A stretch of 45,187 nt of DNA from Chlamydiota bacterium (GTDB taxonomy: Bacteria; Chlamydiota; Chlamydiia; Chlamydiales; Rhabdochlamydiaceae): contig JABDFE010000005.1 of assembly GCA_013286675.1 (NCBI GenBank), positions 1 through 45,187 of the forward strand, in the 5' to 3' direction. Below, piece after piece: positions 1-7,714 of this stretch (its first letter is position 1; the number at the start of each line of letters is the position of its first letter). Position numbers and translations under genes: made by a program. The notes under the pieces were generated by a model, which saw nothing but the letters and a program-made list of their open reading frames with translations, was not told the DNA's origin and did no database searches.

Positions 1-645
1 GATTTCTTCTAGCCTCTTGAATAGGTAGTTTTGGAATAAAGTATTCTGATTAGGTACAAGAATCAGGGCGCAGTTAAGAATTTTTGCTCCCACGATCAGA
101 AAGTTTTCTTTTTTTACCTGCTCTTTTTCTGCCTTTGCTTTCCCAATATAGATACCTGTGAGCTTAAGCAGATACAGGATCTGCTGCCCGATCAGGTTTT
201 CTTTTTTTGCTTGTACAAGACATTTTGAGTAAAAGCTTTCTAAGTCTGATGATGGTTGTTTAGTTTGCTTTTCTTCTATGCCTAAAAGGGACCGTAAAAG
301 CTCATCTTGGTCAGATTTAACAGCCAGGTCAAGGGGAAGCTCTTCATTGTCTTGAAGAGCTTCAGACAACGGTTTTTTGGATTGCATCTGGCCGCGACTC
401 CAGAGGTAATAAGCCGTGTTTTCAGGAGTATTGGAATTAACAACATTAGCGAAGGCAGCGTTTGTCACTCTTTCTGATTGTCCCTTACTTGGCTGCCAAA
501 TCCTCTTAGGCTCAGTTTGTGTCGTGGGGGAAGCGATTTTTGCCTTAGCAATGATCTCTGGCAATGGATCTTCCGTGGGTTTAACATTAGAGAGCGGTTT
601 TTTCTGGGAAGAGGAAGTATTTTCAGCAATAGGAGGAGTGGACAT
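1..645 (-). CDS. Partial paralogue of the nucleotidyltransferase/TPR protein (N-terminal 215 residues, runs off left edge)
   Basis: Open reading frame from an ATG at 645 to the window edge with no stop, 215 residues. A good ribosome site (AAGGAG, 658-653) lies just before the ATG. From about residue 30 onward it is closely similar, in DNA and protein, to residues 30-215 of the 1102-residue protein encoded at 7715-11023, for example SPTTQTEP, NTPENTAYYLWSRGQ and KKENFLIVGAKILN. The first ~30 residues differ and lack the MNxLDPR leader of that relative. In the relative this part precedes the nucleotidyltransferase core and the TPR array, so the missing remainder here probably carries the same domains (inference). 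It starts 20 bp after the stop of the 1693-residue gene and is probably cotranscribed with it. Function is unknown; a secreted host-interaction protein is a guess from family and context. Confidence 0.8.
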   Translation of the reverse strand, partial: MSTPPIAENTSSSQKKPLSNVKPTEDPLPEIIAKAKIASPTTQTEPKRIWQPSKGQSERVTNAAFANVVNSNTPENTAYYLWSRGQMQSKKPLSEALQDNEELPLDLAVKSDQDELLRSLLGIEEKQTKQPSSDLESFYSKCLVQAKKENLIGQQILYLLKLTGIYIGKAKAEKEQVKKENFLIVGAKILNCALILVPNQNTLFQNYLFKRLEEI

Positions 646-665
646 AAAATTTTCTCCTTAGGGTT

Positions 666-3600
666 TTAGTCACCTTGAATTCTATTTTTACAATAATCAA
701 TCAAACTTTCTAATTTAGTGATCCTGGGATCCTCCTCAGAGATCTGACCTTTCAGGAGTGATAGTGCTGTTTCCAATTTCTTTAAGGCTTCACTGTATTG
801 CTCTAGTTCAGCTAAAAGAGCCCCATAGCGCTCTGATGATACACAAATATTAGTGTTAATTTCTGCAAGTAAAGAAGCATTTTCTTCTTGTTCTTCGGGG
901 CATAGTTGGAGCGCTTTTTCATAACAGGCCAGTGCGTCGGCCCATTTTTCCTGATTTTGGAAGTCCAGACCAAGATAGAATTTACAGGAGGCCATTTTTT
1001 GGTAAACGAATCCAATTTCAAGGTGTTTTTTTCCAAGGAAAGCTTCGGTAATCTTCACATCGATCGCGTAGTTTTCAAATGCTTGCTCGTAGTTTCTTGC
1101 AAGCACCATCGCATTGCCTAGAAGATGGCAAATCGCCCCGACTAAAGGAGATTGGCTGCCATACGACAATTCATACAGCTTACGCGCTGTAGAATAGTTC
1201 TGAATCGCATGCTCATAATCATGGGATTTCTGCAGCTGCAGGCCAGCAGAGATCAGAAGATAGGGATCGACGCTGAGTAGTGCTTGTTCGCTGGAATCCA
1301 CAAATCTTTTTTGAACGACGACACGGTCTCCATCATTGAATTGCAGTCCGAAATCTTTAAAGACAGTCTTATTTTTTTGGAGATAGAATTCATTCATTCT
1401 TTTAAACAAAGCATAGACCAATTGATAAGCTTCTTTGACTAATTTTTGATTGTGGCATTCATCAAAAATGGAGTCTTTCTCAGATATATTTGTTAGATGG
1501 GCATCCAATCTTAGTTTTAAAATGTTGTCGTACATTTGGAGCAGGTAATCGATGGAGTCTTTTGAGAAAATGGTGAGCTTCCCGAGGCGACGTATCCTAT
1601 CTTCTGTCGTGATCGTTTGCTGAGGCAAATCAAAGGTAAAAATTAATGCCTCTATCATCCCTTGCATAGGCTCGTAGAGTTCCTTTTTAATATTAAAAAT
1701 GATCCTGTTTTCGCTACATACAAAGAAATGGAGATGGAACTTTCGTAAAGATTCGGCTAATAAGTCGTTACCTAAGCTCTCTTTTAGTGTTGTGGTCATG
1801 ACCTGGCTGAGTTTTTTATGATAAGCGTTACATAACTCTTTATCTCCCGTCACTAAAGAGGTCGTACACAGTGTGTGGAAAGAGAATGTTTTCTTATCAT
1901 TAAATAGGGTGAGATGTTCTGCCATATCCTGGGGGGTGGCAATTAATTCGCAGACTCCTGTTCGATCATTTGCTTCATGGCTATAGAGGCAAAACGCACT
2001 ACGTATAGGAGCATCCTCCTTGGCAAAAATTGATCCCCTGTTTAATCCTAGATTCATGAGTTTCAGATCAATCAGTTTACAAAGACTCTTAAAATACTTT
2101 TCGTTACTTTCATTTTTTTCAGATAAAAGGACCATCAATTGAATATCTGAATGAGGAAGCAACTCTCCTTTGGCAAGATCCCCTCTGGCTAAAAGGGCAT
2201 ATTTGCACGGAGGCGTAGTCCGCATTTGCTCGATTGCATGATCAATCGCCTGTATGAGAAGTGTTTTTGTAGAAAGTGTAAAATTCTGTACAACTTTCCG
2301 CACATTTCCTTGTTTCTTGAGTTCTAGTTCTAAAGTTGCTCGAGCTTTTTGGAATTCAATGGCAAAATTTTTCAGATATGTTCGGTTTGATGGAGAGGAT
2401 TTGATTCCTATCGAAAATAAATACTCGGCCTCTACTTTTTCTAAACGAATCATCAAAGCCTCTATCAGCTGAGGGTTTTTTGTCGAGAGTCCAAGGCTTA
2501 CCGCTGCATTTGCAAACTTAGCGGCTGCAAGGAAGTCTTTTGCTCTTTTTTTCTCTTGCGGCATGTAAAGGTCACTGATGCGATTGAGGTAAAAAATCTG
2601 TTCGATGACATCTCCATTATTTTGTGCGTCTTCTAAGAGCTTAAAGTATTTCTTCTGGATTTGCTTTGGGAAGCCATCAGAGATCACACTCAGTTTTTTT
2701 TCAGGATATAAAAGCAAAAACAGCACCTCATCGCGGTAATAACGAGCTGCTAAGTCAATAGGGGTGTCTTTAGGAGTACTTGTAGGTTGTCCACGGTCAT
2801 CGCCTTGTACATTGTAGGCTTCCTTTTTTGCCCCATGAGCGATCAAAATCTTTGTGCATTCTAAATAACCATTTTGAGCTGCAAAATGGAGCGGTGTATA
2901 TTTGAAACGGTTTTCCGTATTTGGATCTGATCCCTGTTCAATTAGATATTTGACGAGTTGGTGATGGTCAGGGTGAACGGAGCGAACAGCTTGATGTAAA
3001 GCGTTCTTCCCATCGTTATCTTTTAAATGCAGTAACTCTTTATTCACACGGAGTAGCAGTGCTACAATTTCAATATGCCCATAAAAGGCTGCCACGTGAA
3101 GAACTGTTTGTTGTTCATTTTTTTCACGAATGGATATATCGGCTTGATTCCCGATGAGGAACTGGGTCATCTCGTAATGACCCTTTAAAACAGCAAAATA
3201 CAAGGGAGTGCGGCCTTGATTATCCTGACAATTAATATCCGCACCCTGCTTCAGGAATAGAGTGACGTTTTCTATTTGACCTTCTTGTGCGGCCAAGTGT
3301 AGAGGGGTTTGACCCTGGGCATCAGAATCATTCACCTTCATACCTTGGGTGATCAGAAAGTTGAGGGTATGGATGCATTTTTTTCCTGCGAGCTTATGCA
3401 TGAGGGTTTGTTTATTGCTAGAAACAGCTGTGAGCTCAGCTCCTAAACGAACCAGGCTGGCTGCATACTTGATTTTCTCGTCCTCTAAACAGAGCGTAAG
3501 AAGTTCTTGTATCCGGTGCTTCTCCAGCACAAGATGTTGTCCTTTCAGAGACAGGGAGATGATTTGATTTTTTTTTCGGCACGCTTCGTAAAGCTCCACT

Positions 3601-5747
3601 AATCCATTCCCGGATATCTTTGGACAATTCCCAATGACAAGATGAAGATCTGGTTGGTGTTCAAGCAGACAGATTAAGCTGGATTTTGTGATCACTGGAG
3701 CGGATTCAAGAACCAGCATTTTGAGAGGGTGATTGGATAGACATCGGAGAAGATCTGCATCTCTCAATAAACAATCCTTGAGAGTCAGCTCTTGCAGATC
3801 GGGGAAATAATGAAAAATATTTTTCAGAAAACGCACTTGTTCGTGTTCATCTAGTAAAGGAAAAATCTCTTCGATGAATTTCTTGCTGCATGAATCCATG
3901 CCCTCCTTGCTTCCTACCCAGCAAAAATCATGGATCTCATTCTGCACTGGTTGATCAATCAATTCTTCGAAGATCATCTCAATTTCTAACCCAGACTCGA
4001 CCCATAGACGGAAGAGGAGTTTTTCTGCTATAGAAACATCAAAGTTTGTTTTTTTCAATAATGCATCGTAGATCTTGGCGATTGCAGGAAAAAGATTTTC
4101 CATCAAATCCAAATGGGTGGCTTTAGGATGCTCTTTCACAAATGCCTGGATTTTCTTCCATCTTTTATAGCAAGAGATAAATGCTTGAGGAGCTACTTTC
4201 AATGGAAGAGAGAGCTCTCTATAGTGTCCTTGTGTAAAGATCCCTTGATCGAGTAAGCCAAGGCATTTTTTCTCTTCTGCTCTTAGCTTGCTTAACCACT
4301 CCAACATTCCCTCTGCAGGGTCTAAACTCAAAAAAAACTCTATAAATTTTTGATCCAATGTCTCTCGCATCTGCGGTAAAAGAAAAAGGGAGGACTTGAG
4401 GGCAAGAGAATGATCATTTTTGTGCACTAAGATGCCCGGAGTGAGGATGCCATCATTGTCGATTCCGATGATGTCATATTTATAAGATCCTTTGATGGGA
4501 CAGACGATAAAGTTATCACTGCGCCAATCGGTTGGCAAGATCAGCAAAGATAAAAAACAGAGAGGAGTAAAATTAGCAAAAGAGATCGTTGCAAGATTAT
4601 TTTTAAGATACTCTGTCAAGGGCTTGCCATCGACACCTGCCGAAGTTAGAAGATGGTGTTTCTCGCGTTGTCTCAATAAAGAACACTCTTTCATAAATTC
4701 AGGGTAATGTTCGAAAATTTTTTCCTGGATAAACCCCGGTTGATTGAAGGGGTCCCATTGCCCTTGGTAACGCTCAGTCATTTCCAGTTCAAAAGCCCTG
4801 TATTTGTTTTCGATATCAACGGTTTTGAAATCTTTTCTAGAAGAAATCCAGATATTTTCGACCTTGAGTAAATGTGTTGGGGTCAAGGTTTTTCGATGAC
4901 AAAGCAACTGGTGCAGAGCATGAACGGCAAAATCTTCCCCCGGTCGGATAGGATTTTTCCTGGGTCGCTTGTAATACACTGTTCCGACATGGGCAACCGC
5001 GGCTGCCCCATAGGCATTATTGCAATTTGTCATACCATAGGGATTTAACGAAGTGATTTTTCGACCTGCTTCCTGCGAAATGAGATAACATTCGCCATTG
5101 ATGTAAAGGCGTGCTTTCCCGATCAGCAGCGAGACCCTTGCATCTCCTGTTGTTTGGCAAACACGCAGGAGATAGCTTTCATAGAACTCTATGACTGCTT
5201 TCAATCGTTCGAGGGTCTTGGGAATCCCTTCTCGAGAAATCTTGTCCTGGAGCTTTTTCCCAGATTCAATCCATCCATTCAACTTAGAAAACATAGGGTC
5301 TTTTGTATCGAGACAGCGATTACCGGTAAGAGCAATATCACTCTCTTTGATACAAGCTTCTTCAGGAAACCTTAAACTTAAGGCAAACTCTTTCACCTGC
5401 AAATGTCCATCTTTCTTGAGCTGTACCATCAGAGGGTAAAGATCGGATTGATCCTCAGTTTGTTTGCGAATCATTTTGTAAAGATGATAATGATCGAGAA
5501 AGCTGACATGTGCCTGGATGATGTGACTTGGAACTTTTTTGGGAGAAGACTGGCTACTATAAGACTTCACTCGTTTGGCAACGAAACGTGGCTTTTCCTC
5601 TTCCGAAGAGGAAAGCTGTGCAACTGAACTATTTGTACTGATGGCCGTTGTCGTTGATTGAGCTTCTGGTTCGGAATCTTCTCCCTTTTCAACACGGTGT
5701 TGCAAGCGTGCTTGAGAGAGTAAAAGGCGCGGGTCTAAAGAATTCAT
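666..5747 (-). CDS. Giant multidomain protein: PI3/PI4-kinase-like region, LRR-like, ankyrin repeats, degenerate nucleotidyltransferase, TPR
   Basis: 1693 residues with the ATG at 5747, chosen because GAGGAG sits 6 bp before it; an in-frame ATG ten codons upstream lacks this. Residues 75-580 contain kinase-like motifs: VYYK (K260), PGEDFAVHALHQLL, TDWRSDNF (D407, N412), GIDND (D430), then LPQ. This spacing resembles type II PI4-kinase (DRGNDN, IDNG, LPQ). Residues 640-740 look LRR-like. Ankyrin repeats cover about 780-980 (GQTPLHLAA, GRTPLYFA, YTPLHFAA). A DUF294-like nucleotidyltransferase lies at 1185-1420, but its motif is altered (RGDLAKGELLPHSDIQ: GS is GD and the second acidic residue is Gln), so catalysis is doubtful. 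TPR-like repeats follow at 1495-1680. The nucleotidyltransferase-to-helical part resembles the protein at 7715-11023, and the leader MNSLDPR..LLSQARLQH is nearly the same in both. No signal peptide or membrane segment is seen. It is probably a host-directed effector (inference). Confidence 0.85.
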   Translation of the reverse strand: MNSLDPRLLLSQARLQHRVEKGEDSEPEAQSTTTAISTNSSVAQLSSSEEEKPRFVAKRVKSYSSQSSPKKVPSHIIQAHVSFLDHYHLYKMIRKQTEDQSDLYPLMVQLKKDGHLQVKEFALSLRFPEEACIKESDIALTGNRCLDTKDPMFSKLNGWIESGKKLQDKISREGIPKTLERLKAVIEFYESYLLRVCQTTGDARVSLLIGKARLYINGECYLISQEAGRKITSLNPYGMTNCNNAYGAAAVAHVGTVYYKRPRKNPIRPGEDFAVHALHQLLCHRKTLTPTHLLKVENIWISSRKDFKTVDIENKYRAFELEMTERYQGQWDPFNQPGFIQEKIFEHYPEFMKECSLLRQREKHHLLTSAGVDGKPLTEYLKNNLATISFANFTPLCFLSLLILPTDWRSDNFIVCPIKGSYKYDIIGIDNDGILTPGILVHKNDHSLALKSSLFLLPQMRETLDQKFIEFFLSLDPAEGMLEWLSKLRAEEKKCLGLLDQGIFTQGHYRELSLPLKVAPQAFISCYKRWKKIQAFVKEHPKATHLDLMENLFPAIAKIYDALLKKTNFDVSIAEKLLFRLWVESGLEIEMIFEELIDQPVQNEIHDFCWVGSKEGMDSCSKKFIEEIFPLLDEHEQVRFLKNIFHYFPDLQELTLKDCLLRDADLLRCLSNHPLKMLVLESAPVITKSSLICLLEHQPDLHLVIGNCPKISGNGLVELYEACRKKNQIISLSLKGQHLVLEKHRIQELLTLCLEDEKIKYAASLVRLGAELTAVSSNKQTLMHKLAGKKCIHTLNFLITQGMKVNDSDAQGQTPLHLAAQEGQIENVTLFLKQGADINCQDNQGRTPLYFAVLKGHYEMTQFLIGNQADISIREKNEQQTVLHVAAFYGHIEIVALLLRVNKELLHLKDNDGKNALHQAVRSVHPDHHQLVKYLIEQGSDPNTENRFKYTPLHFAAQNGYLECTKILIAHGAKKEAYNVQGDDRGQPTSTPKDTPIDLAARYYRDEVLFLLLYPEKKLSVISDGFPKQIQKKYFKLLEDAQNNGDVIEQIFYLNRISDLYMPQEKKRAKDFLAAAKFANAAVSLGLSTKNPQLIEALMIRLEKVEAEYLFSIGIKSSPSNRTYLKNFAIEFQKARATLELELKKQGNVRKVVQNFTLSTKTLLIQAIDHAIEQMRTTPPCKYALLARGDLAKGELLPHSDIQLMVLLSEKNESNEKYFKSLCKLIDLKLMNLGLNRGSIFAKEDAPIRSAFCLYSHEANDRTGVCELIATPQDMAEHLTLFNDKKTFSFHTLCTTSLVTGDKELCNAYHKKLSQVMTTTLKESLGNDLLAESLRKFHLHFFVCSENRIIFNIKKELYEPMQGMIEALIFTFDLPQQTITTEDRIRRLGKLTIFSKDSIDYLLQMYDNILKLRLDAHLTNISEKDSIFDECHNQKLVKEAYQLVYALFKRMNEFYLQKNKTVFKDFGLQFNDGDRVVVQKRFVDSSEQALLSVDPYLLISAGLQLQKSHDYEHAIQNYSTARKLYELSYGSQSPLVGAICHLLGNAMVLARNYEQAFENYAIDVKITEAFLGKKHLEIGFVYQKMASCKFYLGLDFQNQEKWADALACYEKALQLCPEEQEENASLLAEINTNICVSSERYGALLAELEQYSEALKKLETALSLLKGQISEEDPRITKLESLIDYCKNRIQGD

Positions 5748-5819
5748 ATTTAGCTCCTCATGCTGAAGTTTAGGCAAAAGTTTAATACTATAGACTAATA
5801 ACTAGAAGTAAAAATTTAA
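5748..5819 (-). promoter_or_regulatory. 72-bp leader shared with 11024-11095
   Basis: The 72 bases before the start of the 1693-residue gene match, at the same length, those before the start of the 1102-residue gene. Shared blocks are TTTTGCCTAAAC, CAGCATGrGGAGCT before the ATG, and AAATTTTTACTTCTAGTTATT at the distal end. The middle is more diverged. The block carries the ribosome site and presumably the promoter. Similarity continues into the first ~21 codons and then stops, so leader and N-terminal segment moved or were copied as one unit. Confidence 0.6.
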
Positions 5820-5891
5820 CAGATGATAACATACCCTCTAAACAAGCATTTTGAATCGTGTAAAATAATCAATTAATTTTGAGAGGTGATG

Positions 5892-6746
5892 ATGCATTCG
5901 CTAAATGTCATCAGTTACAATATGGGGACTAATATTCGGGATTTTGCCTGGGAATGTGAGTATCTTAAGAAGAAGATTAGTGATGATGAAATAGGTCAAA
6001 AAATGTACAAAGACGTCCAGGACAATACGGCAAAGAGCCTTTCAGGTAGGGCTTCTGTTTATTTGCTCCAGGAAGTCGATAGAGAAGACAGACCTCTTAT
6101 AGACAGTCTTAAATTGGCAGGATGCGCAATATTTCACATTTTGAATCGTCCTGATGCCCCAGAGAAAACACGGAGTTGGGAAGTGTTTGATTGTGCGATT
6201 GCCTTAAAGCTGGATGAGTTTGAGGCGATCGAAAACCACTCTAAGACGATAAATGGGTATGATACAGCTATAGTTACTGCCACGTATAAACAAACCCAGG
6301 AACGGATAACATTTGTTTCAGGGCATGTCCCAGGGCTTAAATTGGATGAAAACGAGTTTTTTAAAGCAGACCTCATAGATGGGGATAAGTACTGTCAGAG
6401 TATGATTGATGCGATATCTGGAGACTCTGTGATCCATATTATCGGAGCAGATATGAATGCAAACCCAGAAGTGCTCAAGAAAATAAAAGTAGAACGAGAA
6501 TGGAGGCATCGTTTTGAAAAACTTGCCGATGCTCATTTTTTAACATGTCGAACGGGAAAGCCAACAAATGTAAAACCAGACAGTGATTATTGTAAAAGGG
6601 AGCTGGACTTTATTTTTGTGCGTACCCTATCCACAACCCGACCCGCACTCAAACCCAATCATAAGCTAGAAAGGCTCCTGAAGTGGGATATTTCACTCAA
6701 CGCTTCCGACCATAGGCCCATTTTAGCCAAATTTTCATTCATCTGA
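5892..6746 (+). CDS. Endonuclease/exonuclease/phosphatase (EEP) family hydrolase
   Basis: 284 residues from the ATG at 5892, preceded by GAGAGG five bases upstream; GTG (5886) and ATG (5889) starts are also in frame. The EEP fold motifs occur in order: NVISYN (N10), LLQEV (E61), SGHVPG (H145), IIGADMNANPE (D187, N189), ELDFIFV (D239) and SDHRP (D273, H274). These are the metal-binding and catalytic residues of the family, which includes Mg-dependent phosphodiesterases acting on DNA, lipid headgroups or inositol phosphates. The substrate cannot be read from sequence. There is no signal peptide. It is the only plus-strand gene in the 0-15 kb accessory cluster, divergent from the PI-kinase-like gene with 144 bp between, which might suggest a shared role in phosphoinositide or nucleotide metabolism (speculative). 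Confidence 0.85.
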   Translation: MHSLNVISYNMGTNIRDFAWECEYLKKKISDDEIGQKMYKDVQDNTAKSLSGRASVYLLQEVDREDRPLIDSLKLAGCAIFHILNRPDAPEKTRSWEVFDCAIALKLDEFEAIENHSKTINGYDTAIVTATYKQTQERITFVSGHVPGLKLDENEFFKADLIDGDKYCQSMIDAISGDSVIHIIGADMNANPEVLKKIKVEREWRHRFEKLADAHFLTCRTGKPTNVKPDSDYCKRELDFIFVRTLSTTRPALKPNHKLERLLKWDISLNASDHRPILAKFSFI

Positions 6747-6979
6747 TGCAGTTGCTCAAGTTTTTTTACCTAACACTATCAGGGGAAAGATCCCGTCGGG
6801 CAAATCAGGCCCAGGAAGACAGAATAGATCTTCAAGCATTACAATTGAAGAAGGTACCAGCAAAGTCCTTTTCTACATGGATGCTCAAAACTAGCCTAAC
6901 CAAGCTTTTATCGAGGCCTTATCTCGAGAAAATCAAGCGGTTTTTGTCAGAAAAAGCGATAAAAACAAAAAGGAGATAA
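6746..6979 (+). other. Short ORF of doubtful coding value in a gene-poor stretch (6747-7056)
   Basis: A 77-codon frame whose ATG overlaps the stop of the EEP gene by one base. The protein is basic (ending IKTKRR), with no motif I recognise and no ribosome site of its own beyond possible translational coupling. An alternative frame downstream (about 6890-7020) reads as a continuous run of ~40 codons, so the stretch may be the remains of an older gene. From 6980 to 7056 I see nothing else. Treated as non-coding or remnant. Confidence 0.25.
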
Positions 6980-7056
6980 ATTGCGCTGGCGAGCCCAAGC
7001 GGAGCATCTCTGGTCTGTAAAACTTAAAGAGTATTTAGACTTCTTTACCCTTTGAC

Positions 7057-7697
7057 TTACAAGACTAGCTGCTCTAGTTCTCTCACATTTTCGTGTTCTG
7101 CACCCAATGTCTGCACGCAAAGCTCGTAAGTCGGTTGTAAGGACTGGAGCTGGGATACAGGAAGTTTTTTAGTAACAATAATTACCGAACTTATTGACTT
7201 CAAAATATCTGGATGGGATTTTTTGTGTGTTTTGCATCGCATGTCCAAGGATAATTTGAGGACAACAATTTTTTCGTTGAAAGCTGCGAGAGATAGCGGT
7301 GTGAGCTTGTTTTGGTCGCATTGAGTGATCAAAGAAGGATTTTTTTGATGAAGCCACTGAACAACTTCCACATGACTTTTTTCTACTGCTATATGCATCA
7401 GGTTACGGCCATCAGAACGGCATGACTTCAAACCTAATGCATTGCGCTCGAATAGCCATTCTAAAACTTGCAGTTGATTATTGGCAACACAGGCAAAAAA
7501 TAGGGTTTGCCCTTGGCTGTCAGCTTCAGTCAGCATAGAGGAATTTTGTTTTAGCAAATCTTGACCTTGTCGATTTCTCCTTTTTCACAAGCTTCATAGC
7601 AGGTCGCGAAAGAATTTTGTAAATTAGGTAAAATATGACCTAACATATTTTCTGAAGGAGTGTTTTTGAGAATCGATTCATTCGATGTTGGTACCAT
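7057..7697 (-). pseudogene. Frameshifted ankyrin-repeat gene with the C-terminal module of the neighbouring TPR protein
   Basis: An ATG at 7697 with GAGG upstream opens a frame reading MVPTSNESIL ... CYEACEKGEIDKV, stopping at 7551-7553. The next frame continues the same ankyrin repeat (QDLLKQNSSMLTEADSQGQTLFFACV) to the stop at 7057. One base is therefore missing or extra near 7560-7570, with no homopolymer run to blame. After about three ankyrin repeats, the last ~60 residues (LDMRCKTHKKSHPDILK ... QPTYELCVQTLGAEHENVREL) are homologous to the C-terminus of the 1102-residue TPR protein just upstream (LELRCKIYKKSCPEIL ... LKQTYAICVETLGANHELVKEL). It begins 17 bp after that gene's stop on the same strand. 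It is probably inactive unless the frameshift is an assembly error. Confidence 0.7.
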
Positions 7698-7714
7698 AAG
7701 GCTAATCCTCATTT

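Noticed and set aside
5748-5777. Upstream in-frame start (MPKLQHEELN) for the 1693-residue protein
   Set aside because: The downstream ATG has GAGGAG at good spacing, and the same choice fits its relative at 11023; the upstream codons coincide with the ribosome-site region.
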